A stretch of DNA of 52,419 nt. It comes from Clostridia bacterium. Its GTDB lineage: Bacteria > Bacillota > Clostridia > Christensenellales > Aristaeellaceae. Location: assembly GCA_017464305.1 (NCBI GenBank), contig JAFUDS010000013.1:1-52419 (forward strand), read 5' to 3'. Numbering within the stretch: the first letter of the stretch is position 1; each line of letters begins with the position of its first letter. Positions 35,623-44,552 of this stretch are shown here, one piece after another. Both the position numbers and the translations under genes were made by a program. The notes under the pieces were generated by a model. That model was not told the origin of the DNA and did no database searches. It saw only the letters and a program-made list of their open reading frames with translations.

Positions 35623-37446
35623 ATGAAAGCAAGGATAGCCCGAGGAATCGCGGTGGGGCTGGCGGCCTTCCTGGTGCTGGCCTATATTTTCCTGCCCTTT
35701 CAGCAGGAAAGCGAGTTTTCCAACAACAGCGGGCGAAAGAAGGAAGAGATTCCTACGGCGGGAGAAATCTCCTGGCCGTGGACCCCAGGGATGGAGCGGG
35801 TGGATGACCTGCGGATGACCCTGTCCGGCGTCAAGAAGGCGGTGGGCATGACGGTGATTGCCACCCTGCGGGATGCCCAGGGGGCAGAGGTGGCCGCGGT
35901 TCGCCAGGCGATTGATGACCTGGGGGACAGCGAGGGGCTGACGCTCTCTGGCAGCTTTTCGGGGACGCAAACCTATACCCTGGCTCTTTCTGCAGAAGGG
36001 GATGGCAGCATCAAGGTCAAGGGGGAAGCGGACGAGGAAGGAAGCTTCTATCCCTTGCTCTGGGAGATGGGGCGGGTGACCCAACGGAACCCTGTGCTGC
36101 TCTATTTTGCCCTGGGCTTGCTGCTGATGGCCTTGGTTCCTGTTCGGCCGCAGGCGCGGAATGCGCGGGTGAGCAAAGGGCGGCAGTATCCGTTGGATCG
36201 GTGGCTGCCCTGGGGAACGTTTCTCCTGATTTTCGGGATCGGCCTGCTGCTCAGCCTGAAAAAGCCCTTGATCGATATGGGCAGCGTGTGGCGCAGCTGG
36301 GATGAAGAGGATGTACATGAGGTGATCGTGGCGGCCATGCTGCCCGGGAACGCAGCCTCCCTGCAGCATTGGCTGAGCCAGTGGATTACCTGGTATCCGG
36401 GCTATCTGCCCTTGGCCTTGGGCGGCGCCCTGGCGGGGCTGTTTACCCAGGATGCGGGGATCATCTATCGGGCCTGCATCCTCTGCAGCAGTCTGGTATA
36501 TGCGGCCTTGGCGGCCCTGGCAGTGCGCCATGCGCCCCGGTATAAGGTGACCTTTCTGGTGGCCAGTGCGCTGCCGACGATTCTGTTCCAGATGACCAGC
36601 CGAACCTACGATACCGTAGTCGCAGGGAGCATCCTGCTGGGGCTGGCGCTGGTGTTGGAATCGGTGGAGGAGGAAAAACAGATATCGCCTCTGCGGGCGT
36701 TGACCATGTTGGCCCTGCTGGCCTTTGGCACGGTGGCGAAGCCGGCTTACAGCCTGATGCTGCTCAGCCTGTGGATGATTCCTGCCCAGCGCTGGGGCGG
36801 CAAAAAGCAGGCCTGGATTTTCCGGGGCTATGTGCTGCTGGTGCTGGGCTGGTGCCTGGCAGCCTTGGTGATGCCCGGGGCCTATGATTCCGTGCGGGGC
36901 GGGGATGAGCGCTTTGCCGGGGCGGATGCTGCCGGGCAGATTGCCTGGATGCTGGCCAATCCAGGGGAGGGGCTGCTGCGGCCGCTGCTGTATTTCTGGC
37001 AATCCCGGAGCATGCTGATGACCATGGGTATTTCCCACTGGGCTTATCTGGGGAATAACACCGAATGGAACGATCTGTTCCTGGCGCTGCTACTGCTGGT
37101 GGCGCCCCTGTGCGCCTGGGGGGAGAATCAGGGGGGAACGAAGCTGCTGACCCCGGGCCGGCGGGTCGGGCTCCTGGCCCTGGCCTTCGGCATCGAGCTG
37201 GTGCTGGTCTATACGCAGTTCATTGTCTCCTCCCCGGTGGGAGGCCAGGTGCAGGGCATGCAGGCGCGATATTTCATTCCTCTATGGAGTGTGCTGGCGG
37301 TGGCGTTGATGGTGCCTTTTGGATGGCGGAGGCGGATCTCCAATGCGGCGGGCGGCTTCCTGGCCGGGGCGGCATTCCTCACCTGCGCCTGGGTGAACAT
37401 CAGCTATGCCCTTTACTGGCTGGCCTCCACGGGCCAATGGGGATAA
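35623..37446 (+). CDS. DUF2142-like membrane protein with N-terminal extracytoplasmic domain
   Basis: A 607-residue protein with the same plan as 30756-32801: an N-terminal helix (about 8-26), a beta-rich outer domain (about 30-135) ending SAEGDGSIKVKG, then about 12 membrane helices. The PDExxHF position reads WDEEDVHEVIVAA, and SRTYDTVVAG matches the SYDxxxNG helix, so it is a divergent DUF2142-type member. An outer-face glycosyltransferase role is inferred. The ATG follows GAAGAGAAGG. Nearest relatives inside the window are 30756-32801 for the full architecture and 10048-11901 for the membrane part. Confidence 0.7.
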   Translation: MKARIARGIAVGLAAFLVLAYIFLPFQQESEFSNNSGRKKEEIPTAGEISWPWTPGMERVDDLRMTLSGVKKAVGMTVIATLRDAQGAEVAAVRQAIDDLGDSEGLTLSGSFSGTQTYTLALSAEGDGSIKVKGEADEEGSFYPLLWEMGRVTQRNPVLLYFALGLLLMALVPVRPQARNARVSKGRQYPLDRWLPWGTFLLIFGIGLLLSLKKPLIDMGSVWRSWDEEDVHEVIVAAMLPGNAASLQHWLSQWITWYPGYLPLALGGALAGLFTQDAGIIYRACILCSSLVYAALAALAVRHAPRYKVTFLVASALPTILFQMTSRTYDTVVAGSILLGLALVLESVEEEKQISPLRALTMLALLAFGTVAKPAYSLMLLSLWMIPAQRWGGKKQAWIFRGYVLLVLGWCLAALVMPGAYDSVRGGDERFAGADAAGQIAWMLANPGEGLLRPLLYFWQSRSMLMTMGISHWAYLGNNTEWNDLFLALLLLVAPLCAWGENQGGTKLLTPGRRVGLLALAFGIELVLVYTQFIVSSPVGGQVQGMQARYFIPLWSVLAVALMVPFGWRRRISNAAGGFLAGAAFLTCAWVNISYALYWLASTGQWG

Positions 37447-37475
37447 ACGATATTTGGAAGTGAAGGGAGCGACCT

Positions 37476-39239
37476 ATGATGACACAGCGGATCAATCGGC
37501 GAAGCCAAGCGGCCCCCGGGCAGGCGGGGCGCAGCCTGGCGCGCATCGGAACCAAGCGCGTCCTCTGCCTGCTGCTGCTTCTGTGCGCGGTGGGGGTCTC
37601 CATCTGGACGACCTATGTGGTTTCTGGCAATCTGTTCGACAGCGACACTTCCTCCGAACTGATTCTGGGGGAGAAGCTGGCCCGGGAGGGCGGGATTCTG
37701 TCCTCCAGCTGGTATTATTCCACGGAGCTGCAGGTCATTGATTGCCAGATCGTATATGCGCTGCTGTTCCACTTGACCTCCAGCTGGTTCCTGGTGCGGT
37801 TCTGGGGCGCGGTGATCATGCAAATGATGATGCTGGGCGCCTTTGGCTTCCTGGCCAGGCAGGCCCGGATTCCCTTCAACCGTTTTTGCATCGCCGGGGC
37901 GGCGCTGCTGCTGCCCTTCAGCGTGCCCTATGGGCGCATCGTGCTGTATCATAACTATTACTCCTTTTACATGATCATTGCCTGTCTGACGGTGGGGGCC
38001 TATCTGGGCTTCGCCCGGCGGGTGCATGCTTCGCGGGAAGGGAAGCGCTGGCCCCTTTGGGCCTTTGCAGGCGGGCTTTGCCTGGTCTCCTTCCTGGCGG
38101 GGCTGGGCGGTGTGCGCCAGCTGATGGTATGTACAGCGCCGCTCCTGGCGGCTTCGCTCCTGTCCGCGCTGGTGGGCGAAAGGGGGGAGCAGAGTCGTCT
38201 GCGGGCTGCTTGGCCAGAGCTGGTAGGCGCCTTGGCTGCCTTTGCCTGCTCCGGAATCGGCTATCTGGTCAACCTTTCCGCCTTTGCGGGGGTCTATAGC
38301 TATACGGATTATACGGGCCAGTATGTGGCCTGGAGCGGCATTACCAAGCTGGATGAGATTTTCCGGAATCTGTTGATCACCCTGGGCTTCCATGACCAGT
38401 CCCGGCTGTTTACCCTGTTCGGCCTGCTGGGGGTCTGCGGGTTGCTGATCTGGCTCATCGCCGTGCTGCTGGGCTTCCATACCCTGCGGAACACGGCGGA
38501 CCCGGCGGCTCGGTTCCTCTGTGTGTTCATGTTTATGACGCAGCTGGTGATGACCGGGGTGTTCATGATGCTGTCCCTGGGGGAGGAGTATCGCATGGAG
38601 CTTTACTTCCTGCCGGCGGCCTTCTGGATCATTCCCGCCTTGGGCAAAGCCGATCTGCGGCCGGACAGCGGGCTGCCGCCAGAGGAGCGGAAGCAGGCGA
38701 AGACCTTCCGGCAGCGGTTCTTCAGCGGGGATGCTCCCCTGTCCGTGCATGGCCTGGTGGCCATCATCGCCCTGGCTCTGCTTTTGGCCAACGGATGCTA
38801 TTACGCGGCCTTCTTCCGGGACCCGGGCAGCTATCGGGATGTAACCTATAATGGCCTGAACTATGGAGACACGGATAATGTGGCGGGCATGCGCCCCATC
38901 GCGGAATATCTGCGGGAGAACGAGTATACCATGGCCTATGCCTCCTATTGGGACGCGGCGGTCATCACTGAGCTGACGGACGGCCAGGTAAAATCCCTGC
39001 CGGTGGAGGTCGGCCGGCGGAAGCATCCGATTCAGTATTTCGACTGGCTGTCCGACGCCAAGCTGCGGGATCCGGAGCTGATCGCCACCAAGAAGGCGGC
39101 GGTGGTGGCGAATTTCGACCTGGCGACGGAGCTGGGGGAGGAAAACCAGTATGGCGCGGTGGAGGTAGCCTCCTTCGGCGGCTACACGGTCTTTGACCTG
39201 CCCAATCCTGCCGCCCTGGCGGAGGACCTGGCCAAGTAA
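37476..39239 (+). CDS. Polytopic membrane protein, GT-C glycosyltransferase-like
   Basis: A 587-residue protein with about 11 hydrophobic segments and a soluble C-terminal region of about 140 residues. The first outer loop has DSDTSSELILGEKLARE and SSWYYSTELQVIDCQ, an acidic arrangement like that in 5570-7228 and 22029-23672 (YDSSWN... LDTH). The C-terminal domain also ends in a similar short beta-rich segment, so I infer a remote third member of the same family. It is the last gene of the glycan locus; rlmH begins nine bases after it. The sugar and acceptor are unknown. Confidence 0.65.
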   Translation: MMTQRINRRSQAAPGQAGRSLARIGTKRVLCLLLLLCAVGVSIWTTYVVSGNLFDSDTSSELILGEKLAREGGILSSSWYYSTELQVIDCQIVYALLFHLTSSWFLVRFWGAVIMQMMMLGAFGFLARQARIPFNRFCIAGAALLLPFSVPYGRIVLYHNYYSFYMIIACLTVGAYLGFARRVHASREGKRWPLWAFAGGLCLVSFLAGLGGVRQLMVCTAPLLAASLLSALVGERGEQSRLRAAWPELVGALAAFACSGIGYLVNLSAFAGVYSYTDYTGQYVAWSGITKLDEIFRNLLITLGFHDQSRLFTLFGLLGVCGLLIWLIAVLLGFHTLRNTADPAARFLCVFMFMTQLVMTGVFMMLSLGEEYRMELYFLPAAFWIIPALGKADLRPDSGLPPEERKQAKTFRQRFFSGDAPLSVHGLVAIIALALLLANGCYYAAFFRDPGSYRDVTYNGLNYGDTDNVAGMRPIAEYLRENEYTMAYASYWDAAVITELTDGQVKSLPVEVGRRKHPIQYFDWLSDAKLRDPELIATKKAAVVANFDLATELGEENQYGAVEVASFGGYTVFDLPNPAALAEDLAK

Positions 39240-39248
39240 GGGAAAAAG

Positions 39249-39728
39249 ATGCACATTGCGATTATTGCCGTAGGCAAAATGAAGGAAAAGCCCTACCGTC
39301 AAATGGCGGATGAGTACCTGAAACGGCTCAGCCGATTCGGCCGATACGAGGAAATCGAGATTTCCGACCTGCCGGAGCGGGAGGGCGCCTCCCTGGCGGA
39401 GGAGGAGGGAATCAAAACCCGGGAAGGGGAGGAGATGCTCCGGCGGCTCCGCCCGGGAGACCGGGTCATCGCCCTGACCATCCCCGGTCGGCAGCGAACC
39501 AGCCCGGAGCTGGCCCGGGAAATGCAGGAGGCGAAGAACCAGGGCATCGGGCGGCTGGTGTTCCTCATCGGCGGCAGCCTGGGCCTGGGAGAAAACGTGC
39601 TGCGCCGGGCGGAGGGGGAGATGAGCATGAGCCAAATGACCTTCCCCCATCAGCTGGCCCGGGTCATGCTGCTGGAGCAGCTGTATCGGGCGGAAAAGAT
39701 CAATGCGGGAGAAAGGTATCATAAATAA
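39249..39728 (+). CDS. rlmH: 23S rRNA pseudouridine-1915 N3-methyltransferase RlmH
   Basis: A 159-residue SPOUT-class methyltransferase that uses S-adenosylmethionine to methylate pseudouridine 1915 in helix 69 of 23S rRNA. It begins MHIAIIAVGKMKEK, has the SAM-binding knot motif LIGGSLGLG and ends with the conserved RVMLLEQLYRAEKI and YHK. Length and motifs are exactly those of the family. It starts nine bases after the last glycan gene, so it may be read from that operon, and the secreted RNase gene begins one base after its stop. Confidence 0.97.
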   Translation: MHIAIIAVGKMKEKPYRQMADEYLKRLSRFGRYEEIEISDLPEREGASLAEEEGIKTREGEEMLRRLRPGDRVIALTIPGRQRTSPELAREMQEAKNQGIGRLVFLIGGSLGLGENVLRRAEGEMSMSQMTFPHQLARVMLLEQLYRAEKINAGERYHK

Positions 39729-39729
39729 C

Positions 39730-40449
39730 ATGAAGAAGCTTTGGAAAGGTTTACTGGCCCTGGCCCTGGTGCTGATCCTGCTGGGCGGCGATCTGGGGAC
39801 GGTTTTGGGCCGGGCGGAGAGCGCGCAGGAGCTGGCTCCCCAGGGAGTCACCCTGCGCCAGGGGACCAATGGTTCGGTCGCGGAGCAGCTGAAGGAAGCC
39901 GCGCTGTCGGCGAAGAATAACAAGAAAAAGAAGAATACCCCCACGCCCCGGGTGACGGCTTCGCCCACCCCAAAGGCGACAGCGACGCCTAAGCCTACCA
40001 AGACCCCGAAGCCAACGAAGACGCCCAAACCTACCAAGACCCCCAAGCCCACGGCAACGCCAGCCCCAGCCGGGCCGACGGCCACGCCGGAGCCCGAGGG
40101 GCCCATCATTGAGCCCCAGAGCATTGCGGACTATCTGTTTTCCCACGACATGCAGCTGCCGGAGAACTTTATTACCAAGAAGCAGGCCCAGGCCCTGGGA
40201 TGGGACAGCAGCTATAATTACGTCAGCGATGTGGCCCCGGGCAAGAGCATCGGCGGGGATTACTTTGGCAATTATGAGGGCAAGCTGCCCCAGGGCAAGG
40301 GAATTACCTATCACGAGGCGGACTGCTATTACACCAAGGGCAAGCGGAACGCCTACCGGGTCATTTATTCCACGGAGGGCAGGGCCTGGTATACGGAGGA
40401 TCACTACAATACCTTTACGGAGCTGTTTCCCTTTACAGAAGGGAAATAA
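39730..40449 (+). CDS. Secreted barnase-family ribonuclease with Thr-Pro linker
   Basis: A 239-residue secreted RNase. It has a signal peptide (about 1-27), a basic stretch, a Thr-Pro-Lys-rich linker (about 70-125) and a C-terminal barnase domain (about 130-235). The domain aligns by eye along its length with Bacillus barnase, including ITKKQAQALGW, VAPGKSIGGD, HEAD and EDHYNTF. All expected catalytic residues are present: K150, E196, R206, R210 and H225 correspond to K27, E73, R83, R87 and H102. ATG 39730 starts one base after rlmH, with GGAGAAAGG upstream. I see no barstar-type inhibitor gene in the window. Confidence 0.93.
   Translation: MKKLWKGLLALALVLILLGGDLGTVLGRAESAQELAPQGVTLRQGTNGSVAEQLKEAALSAKNNKKKKNTPTPRVTASPTPKATATPKPTKTPKPTKTPKPTKTPKPTATPAPAGPTATPEPEGPIIEPQSIADYLFSHDMQLPENFITKKQAQALGWDSSYNYVSDVAPGKSIGGDYFGNYEGKLPQGKGITYHEADCYYTKGKRNAYRVIYSTEGRAWYTEDHYNTFTELFPFTEGK
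39937..40104 (+). repeat. Thr-Pro-Lys-coding tandem repeat in the RNase linker
   Basis: Short imperfect repeats of codons for TPKPTK encode a flexible wall-spanning linker. Similar CCN-ACN-CCN-AAG tracts occur in the lipoprotein (about 41036-41060 and 41281-41391) and in the SH3 protein (about 49640-49700). They could expand or contract by replication slippage. Confidence 0.8.
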
Positions 40450-40521
40450 GCTGGCGAGGGAAGGGACGGTTTTGCAGGATCGCGAAGCAATCAGATTTCA
40501 AGGGGAAAGGAGAGGTGGAAA

Positions 40522-42303
40522 TTGAATCAACAGGGAAAGAGAAAATACGCGGCGCTGGCGGGCCTGCTGGGGCTGATGCTGGCGCTATCCGGATGCTACA
40601 TTGCGCCGGATGATATCAACGATGTGGGCAATAACCAGACCAGCAGCGGGAATCTGCCTTTCCAAACCCTGGCGCCCACCGCCACGGTGGAAGTGACGCC
40701 GGATACGGTGGTAGTGGAAACCCAGAATTTATATAATTATCAGAATGGGGGCCAGATTCAGACCACCAATTCTGTGCCGGAGGAGAAGGAGAATCAGGCT
40801 ACGCCCACGCCCCAGAGCGGCAGTACCGGCTGGAGCGATTGGGGCACGGTGCAGGGGGTTACGGAGCCACCCGCCGGGGTGACGGTATCCGTTTTGCCGG
40901 GCATTACCCCGGAGTCCAGCACGATTATTCTTTCCACCCGGACGCCGGATCCAGAGGGGCAGGGCAGCAGCGCAGGCACCAGTGAAGCGGCTACGCCCCG
41001 GCCCACGGTGCAGATCATTACCGCGCCGCCGGCCACCCCCACGCCAACGCCCAAGAGCCTCCAGCGGGGCTTCACCAATTCGGAGGAGGTCAAGGCGCTG
41101 CAGAAGCGGCTAAAGGCGCTGGGATGGTACACCGGGTCAGCGGACGGGGACTTCGGCCCCGCCACGGAGGCGGCGGTGAAGGCCTTCCAGAAGGCCAATG
41201 GCCTAACCGCGGATGGCAAAGCAGGGGAGAAGACCCTGGAGAAACTGAATTCCTCCTCGGCCATTACCAAGAAACAAGCTACCGCGACGCCGACGCCCAA
41301 GCCCACGGCGAAACCGACTGCCCGGCCCACGGCCACCCCGAAGCCCACGCCCCGGGTGACCGCTACCCCGCGGCCCACGGCGACGCCGAACCTGAGCAAG
41401 GATTATTACCTACAGCTCGGCGCCAGCGGCCAGAAGGTTCGGACGCTGCAAAACCGCTTAATCCAGCTGGGATGGCTGGGGGGCAAGGCCACAGGTACCT
41501 ATGACGAGGCGACGGAGGCGGCGGTGCGGGCCTTCCAGAAGAAGACCAAGGGCCTTTGGGAGGATGGCATCGCCGGGCCGGATACCCTGCAGGCCATCTA
41601 TTCGGACAGCGCGGCCCGGGGAACGACGGTGGCCGCCAGCACAGGGGAAACCCTGGAATGGGGCAGCGAGGGCGACGCGGTGCGAACCCTGCAGAAGCGG
41701 CTGAAGGAGCTGGGCTATCTGGAGGGCACGGTGGATGGCAGCTTTGGCGCGGCCACGGAGGAGGCGGTGCGGGCCTTCCAGCGCCGAAACGATCTGAAGG
41801 TGGATGGCAAGGCGGGCACGGCGACCCTGAACAAGCTGTACAGCAGCGACGCCATTTCCAATTCCTCCCTGCGGGAGGGGGATTCCGGCAGCGAGATCAA
41901 AACCCTGCAAACCGCCCTGAAGCGGCTGGGGTATTACACGGGGGCCATCGATGGCAAGTATGGCACCACCACCTCGGACGCGGTGCGGGCCTTCCAGATT
42001 CAGAACCGGCTGACCCCGGTGGATGGCGTGGCGGGCAGCGCCACCTTGGCGAAGCTTTACGCGCCGGATGCGCAATCGGCGGAGGATGCCTCCGTGGATT
42101 ATGACACCGCCCGCCTGGGAGACCGGGGGGAGCTGGTGGTGGAGATTCAGGATTGCCTGGTGGAGATGGGCTATCTGGAGGATATCACCGGAGTGTACGA
42201 CAGCGCCACGGAGGCAGCGGTGAAGGCCTTCCAGCGGAAAAACGGCCTGACGGCGGATGGCGTGGCCGGGGGGAGGACCCTGGAGGTGCTCTTCGGCTAT
42301 TGA
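40522..42303 (+). CDS. Lipoprotein with five peptidoglycan-binding (PG_binding_1) repeats
   Basis: A 593-residue surface lipoprotein. The signal peptide ends in the lipobox LALSGC with C25 as the lipidation site. A low-complexity region (about 26-180) is followed by five PG_binding_1 domains at about 182-245, 295-362, 378-442, 449-514 and 528-593. Each has the LQxxLxxLG(Y/W)..G..DG.(F/Y)G..T..AV.AFQ pattern. Thr-Pro linkers separate repeats one and two. It has no catalytic domain, so it probably anchors or scaffolds at the wall. The TTG start at 40522 follows GGAGAGGTGG. Confidence 0.92.
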   Translation: MNQQGKRKYAALAGLLGLMLALSGCYIAPDDINDVGNNQTSSGNLPFQTLAPTATVEVTPDTVVVETQNLYNYQNGGQIQTTNSVPEEKENQATPTPQSGSTGWSDWGTVQGVTEPPAGVTVSVLPGITPESSTIILSTRTPDPEGQGSSAGTSEAATPRPTVQIITAPPATPTPTPKSLQRGFTNSEEVKALQKRLKALGWYTGSADGDFGPATEAAVKAFQKANGLTADGKAGEKTLEKLNSSSAITKKQATATPTPKPTAKPTARPTATPKPTPRVTATPRPTATPNLSKDYYLQLGASGQKVRTLQNRLIQLGWLGGKATGTYDEATEAAVRAFQKKTKGLWEDGIAGPDTLQAIYSDSAARGTTVAASTGETLEWGSEGDAVRTLQKRLKELGYLEGTVDGSFGAATEEAVRAFQRRNDLKVDGKAGTATLNKLYSSDAISNSSLREGDSGSEIKTLQTALKRLGYYTGAIDGKYGTTTSDAVRAFQIQNRLTPVDGVAGSATLAKLYAPDAQSAEDASVDYDTARLGDRGELVVEIQDCLVEMGYLEDITGVYDSATEAAVKAFQRKNGLTADGVAGGRTLEVLFGY

Positions 42304-42324
42304 TCCCTGGGAAAGGGATTTCCC
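42303..42324 (+). terminator. Weak hairpin after the lipoprotein gene, possible terminator
   Basis: Two alternative short stems overlap the stop codon: ATCCCT/AGGGAT (42303-42319) and GGGAAA/TTTCCC (42309-42324), followed by GTCTTT. Low stem length and a broken T-run make it weak. Confidence 0.35.
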
Positions 42325-42427
42325 GTCTTTGGGGGCCAAAAAGAGGAAAAAGAAAAGTCCTTCTCGAATTAGATAAGGTTCGCAACTGTTTCGTCCCGCC
42401 CAGGCAGGGCGAAAGGGTGGAAACATT

Positions 42428-43288
42428 TTGAACGAGGTGAGAGATTTGTCAGAGTGCGCGCATGATTGCTCCGCCTGCGGCGTGGATTGCCCCAGCCGCA
42501 GCGGGTCCGGGAGTCTGCTGGCCCCGGCCAATGCTCATAGCAAGGTGAAGCGGGTCATTGCCGTGGTCAGCGGCAAGGGCGGCGTAGGGAAAAGCCTGGT
42601 TACCGGGCTCATGGCCGTGCTGACCCAGCGGAACGGGTTTAAGACGGCGATCCTGGATGGAGACATTACGGGCCCCAGCATTCCGAAGATGTTCGGCGTG
42701 CGGGATCCTGCCATGGGCAGCGACGAGGGGATCCTCCCCGCCCAGAGCCGGACGGGCATCAAGATGATGAGCGTCAATCTGCTGCTGGAAAACGATACGG
42801 ACCCGGTGGTCTGGCGGGGCAGCCTCATCAGCGGAACGGTCAAGCAGTTCTGGAGCGACGTGGTCTGGGGCGATGTGGACTTCATGTTTGTGGATATGCC
42901 TCCGGGAACGGGGGATGTGCCCCTGACGGTGTTCCAGAGCCTGCCGGTGGACGGCATCCTCATCGTCACCAGCCCCCAGGAGCTGGTGGGCATGATTGTG
43001 GAAAAGGCCCTGAACATGGCGAAGATGATGAACATTCCTGTGCTGGGCCTGGTGGAGAACATGAGCTGGATCGCCTGCCCGGATTGCGGGCGGAAGATCT
43101 ATCCCTTCGGGGAGAGCCGGACGGCGAAGATCGCCCAGGAGCATTCCATCCCTCTGCTGGCCCAGCTGCCCATGGATCCGGCCCTGGCCCGGGAATGCGA
43201 CACCGGGGTCATCGAGCTGTTCAATGAGGACTGGATGGACGGCGCCCTGGCGGCGGTGGAACGCTGCCCCAATCGGGTGGTCGGATAA
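42428..43288 (+). CDS. Mrp/NBP35 (ApbC)-family Fe-S cluster carrier ATPase
   Basis: A 286-residue P-loop ATPase that binds and transfers Fe-S clusters to client enzymes. It has the deviant Walker A GKGGVGKS (49-56), DGDITGPSIPKMFG, and FVDMPPGTGDVPLTVFQS. An N-terminal CAHDCSACGVDC motif (C10, C14, C17, C21) resembles the NBP35 cluster site, and CPDCG occurs near the C-terminus. TTG 42428 is the predicted start; GTG at 42437 is an alternative and would keep all four cysteines. Possible local clients are the radical SAM/SPASM protein and housekeeping Fe-S enzymes. Confidence 0.94.
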   Translation: MNEVRDLSECAHDCSACGVDCPSRSGSGSLLAPANAHSKVKRVIAVVSGKGGVGKSLVTGLMAVLTQRNGFKTAILDGDITGPSIPKMFGVRDPAMGSDEGILPAQSRTGIKMMSVNLLLENDTDPVVWRGSLISGTVKQFWSDVVWGDVDFMFVDMPPGTGDVPLTVFQSLPVDGILIVTSPQELVGMIVEKALNMAKMMNIPVLGLVENMSWIACPDCGRKIYPFGESRTAKIAQEHSIPLLAQLPMDPALARECDTGVIELFNEDWMDGALAAVERCPNRVVG

Positions 43289-43309
43289 GGACGGGGAAGG
43301 AGGGGCCGG

Positions 43310-44494
43310 ATGGCGAGAAATAAAAATATCCAGAGCGATCAGCTGATCCGGTCCCGCAGCCGTAACGCGGCGGAGAATCGCCCCTCCCAGGAGCAAAAGC
43401 GTCGGCGGCAGATTCGCAGCTGGGTGATCCTGGTGGCGGCGGCGGTGGCCCTGCTGCTGGGCTTCCGCTTTCTGCGGGGCGGCAGGCCCCAGGAAAACAG
43501 CGCGGCGCGGCTGCCCTGCTATTCCAATCAGAACGTGACCCCCTTTGGGGATGGCGTGCTGTATTACGACGGGGTGAATCTGCATTGTCTTTCCTCCACC
43601 GGAACCATTCGATGGAGCTTTCCCGCGGGGGCGGGAGCCTCCTTCTACGCCGGGCCGAAGCATGTGGCGGTGTGGAGCGGCATGCAGATGTATCTGGTGG
43701 ATCAGAAGGGAAATTCCACCTATAACGAGAGCATGGAAGGCACGGTGCAGTTCGTCCGGGTGGGCGAAAGATACTGCGCGGTGGTGGTGGGCAGCGATAC
43801 GGAATCCAAGCTGATCGTGAAGGACCTGCAGGGCGCCCAGATCGACGTGGAGCAGGAGGCTTTCGCTGGGCTGATGATCCTGGATACTGGGTTCTTCGGC
43901 GATCAGGGGGATTATCTGTGGACCTTGAGCCTGGATGTGTTTGGCACGGCGCCCAACACCATTCTCAACACCTTCCAGGTGGGCAAAATGAACACCGGCG
44001 AGGTGAGCCTGGGGGAGGCCCTGGCCTACAAGGTGGTGTACGAAAATGCCCGGCTGCGGGTGTTCAACACCCAGCAGTGCTACACCTATGATTACAAATG
44101 CGTCCAGGACACCAATGCCACCATGCTGGTGTATGGATGGAAGCTGATTGATTATGAAATTCCGGAGCGGGGTCCGGCCAAGATGCTGCTGGCCCAGAAC
44201 AGCCAGACCAGCAGCGTCCAGGCGATTACGGAGCTGCGGGTGCTGGAGGGCAGCGAGGACAAGCGCTACACCCTGCCCACCGTCAGCGTGGGGGCGGGCA
44301 TCTGGAATGGCAATATCTACGCCTTCAGCGGCGAGTATATTTACCGGGCGGATGTGAACAGCCAGCGCTTTTTCGTCAGCGGCGTGTCCCTGCCCCAGAA
44401 CGCCCAGGTCACCGCCTTCTACGGCATCACCGCGGATGGAAGAGCCCTGGTGGCCTCCGGCGAGGCGGTCTATTCCCTGGGGCTTCCACACTGA
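43310..44494 (+). CDS. DUF5711-like membrane-anchored beta-propeller protein
   Basis: A 394-residue protein with a basic N-terminus, one membrane helix (about 37-54) and a long extracytoplasmic part of repeating four-strand units (such as VTPFGDGVLYYDGVNLHCLSS) like a beta-propeller. I recognise it as resembling the DUF5711 family of Clostridia. Function is unknown; a sensor or scaffold at the cell surface would fit the topology. GGAGGGG precedes the ATG. It lies between the Mrp and proS genes. Confidence 0.65.
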   Translation: MARNKNIQSDQLIRSRSRNAAENRPSQEQKRRRQIRSWVILVAAAVALLLGFRFLRGGRPQENSAARLPCYSNQNVTPFGDGVLYYDGVNLHCLSSTGTIRWSFPAGAGASFYAGPKHVAVWSGMQMYLVDQKGNSTYNESMEGTVQFVRVGERYCAVVVGSDTESKLIVKDLQGAQIDVEQEAFAGLMILDTGFFGDQGDYLWTLSLDVFGTAPNTILNTFQVGKMNTGEVSLGEALAYKVVYENARLRVFNTQQCYTYDYKCVQDTNATMLVYGWKLIDYEIPERGPAKMLLAQNSQTSSVQAITELRVLEGSEDKRYTLPTVSVGAGIWNGNIYAFSGEYIYRADVNSQRFFVSGVSLPQNAQVTAFYGITADGRALVASGEAVYSLGLPH

Positions 44495-44552
44495 GGAAAC
44501 CCCAGCGGGCCGGAGAGGATATTTAGCAGAGAAAAGAGGGAGGAAAGGAACC

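Noticed and set aside
39937-40104. Short tandem DNA repeats considered as a CRISPR array
   Set aside because: Units are short codon repeats without unique spacers, lie inside an open reading frame, and no cas gene is present.
37413-40124. A 903-residue minus-strand open frame with a glycine-valine-rich repeat
   Set aside because: It is the antisense shadow of the membrane protein, rlmH and the Thr-Pro linker of the RNase. GC-rich codon bias keeps the reverse frame open. It has no ribosome site or domain.
44495-44552. T-box riboswitch ahead of proS
   Set aside because: The gap is only 58 bases and has no T-box sequence or specifier structure.
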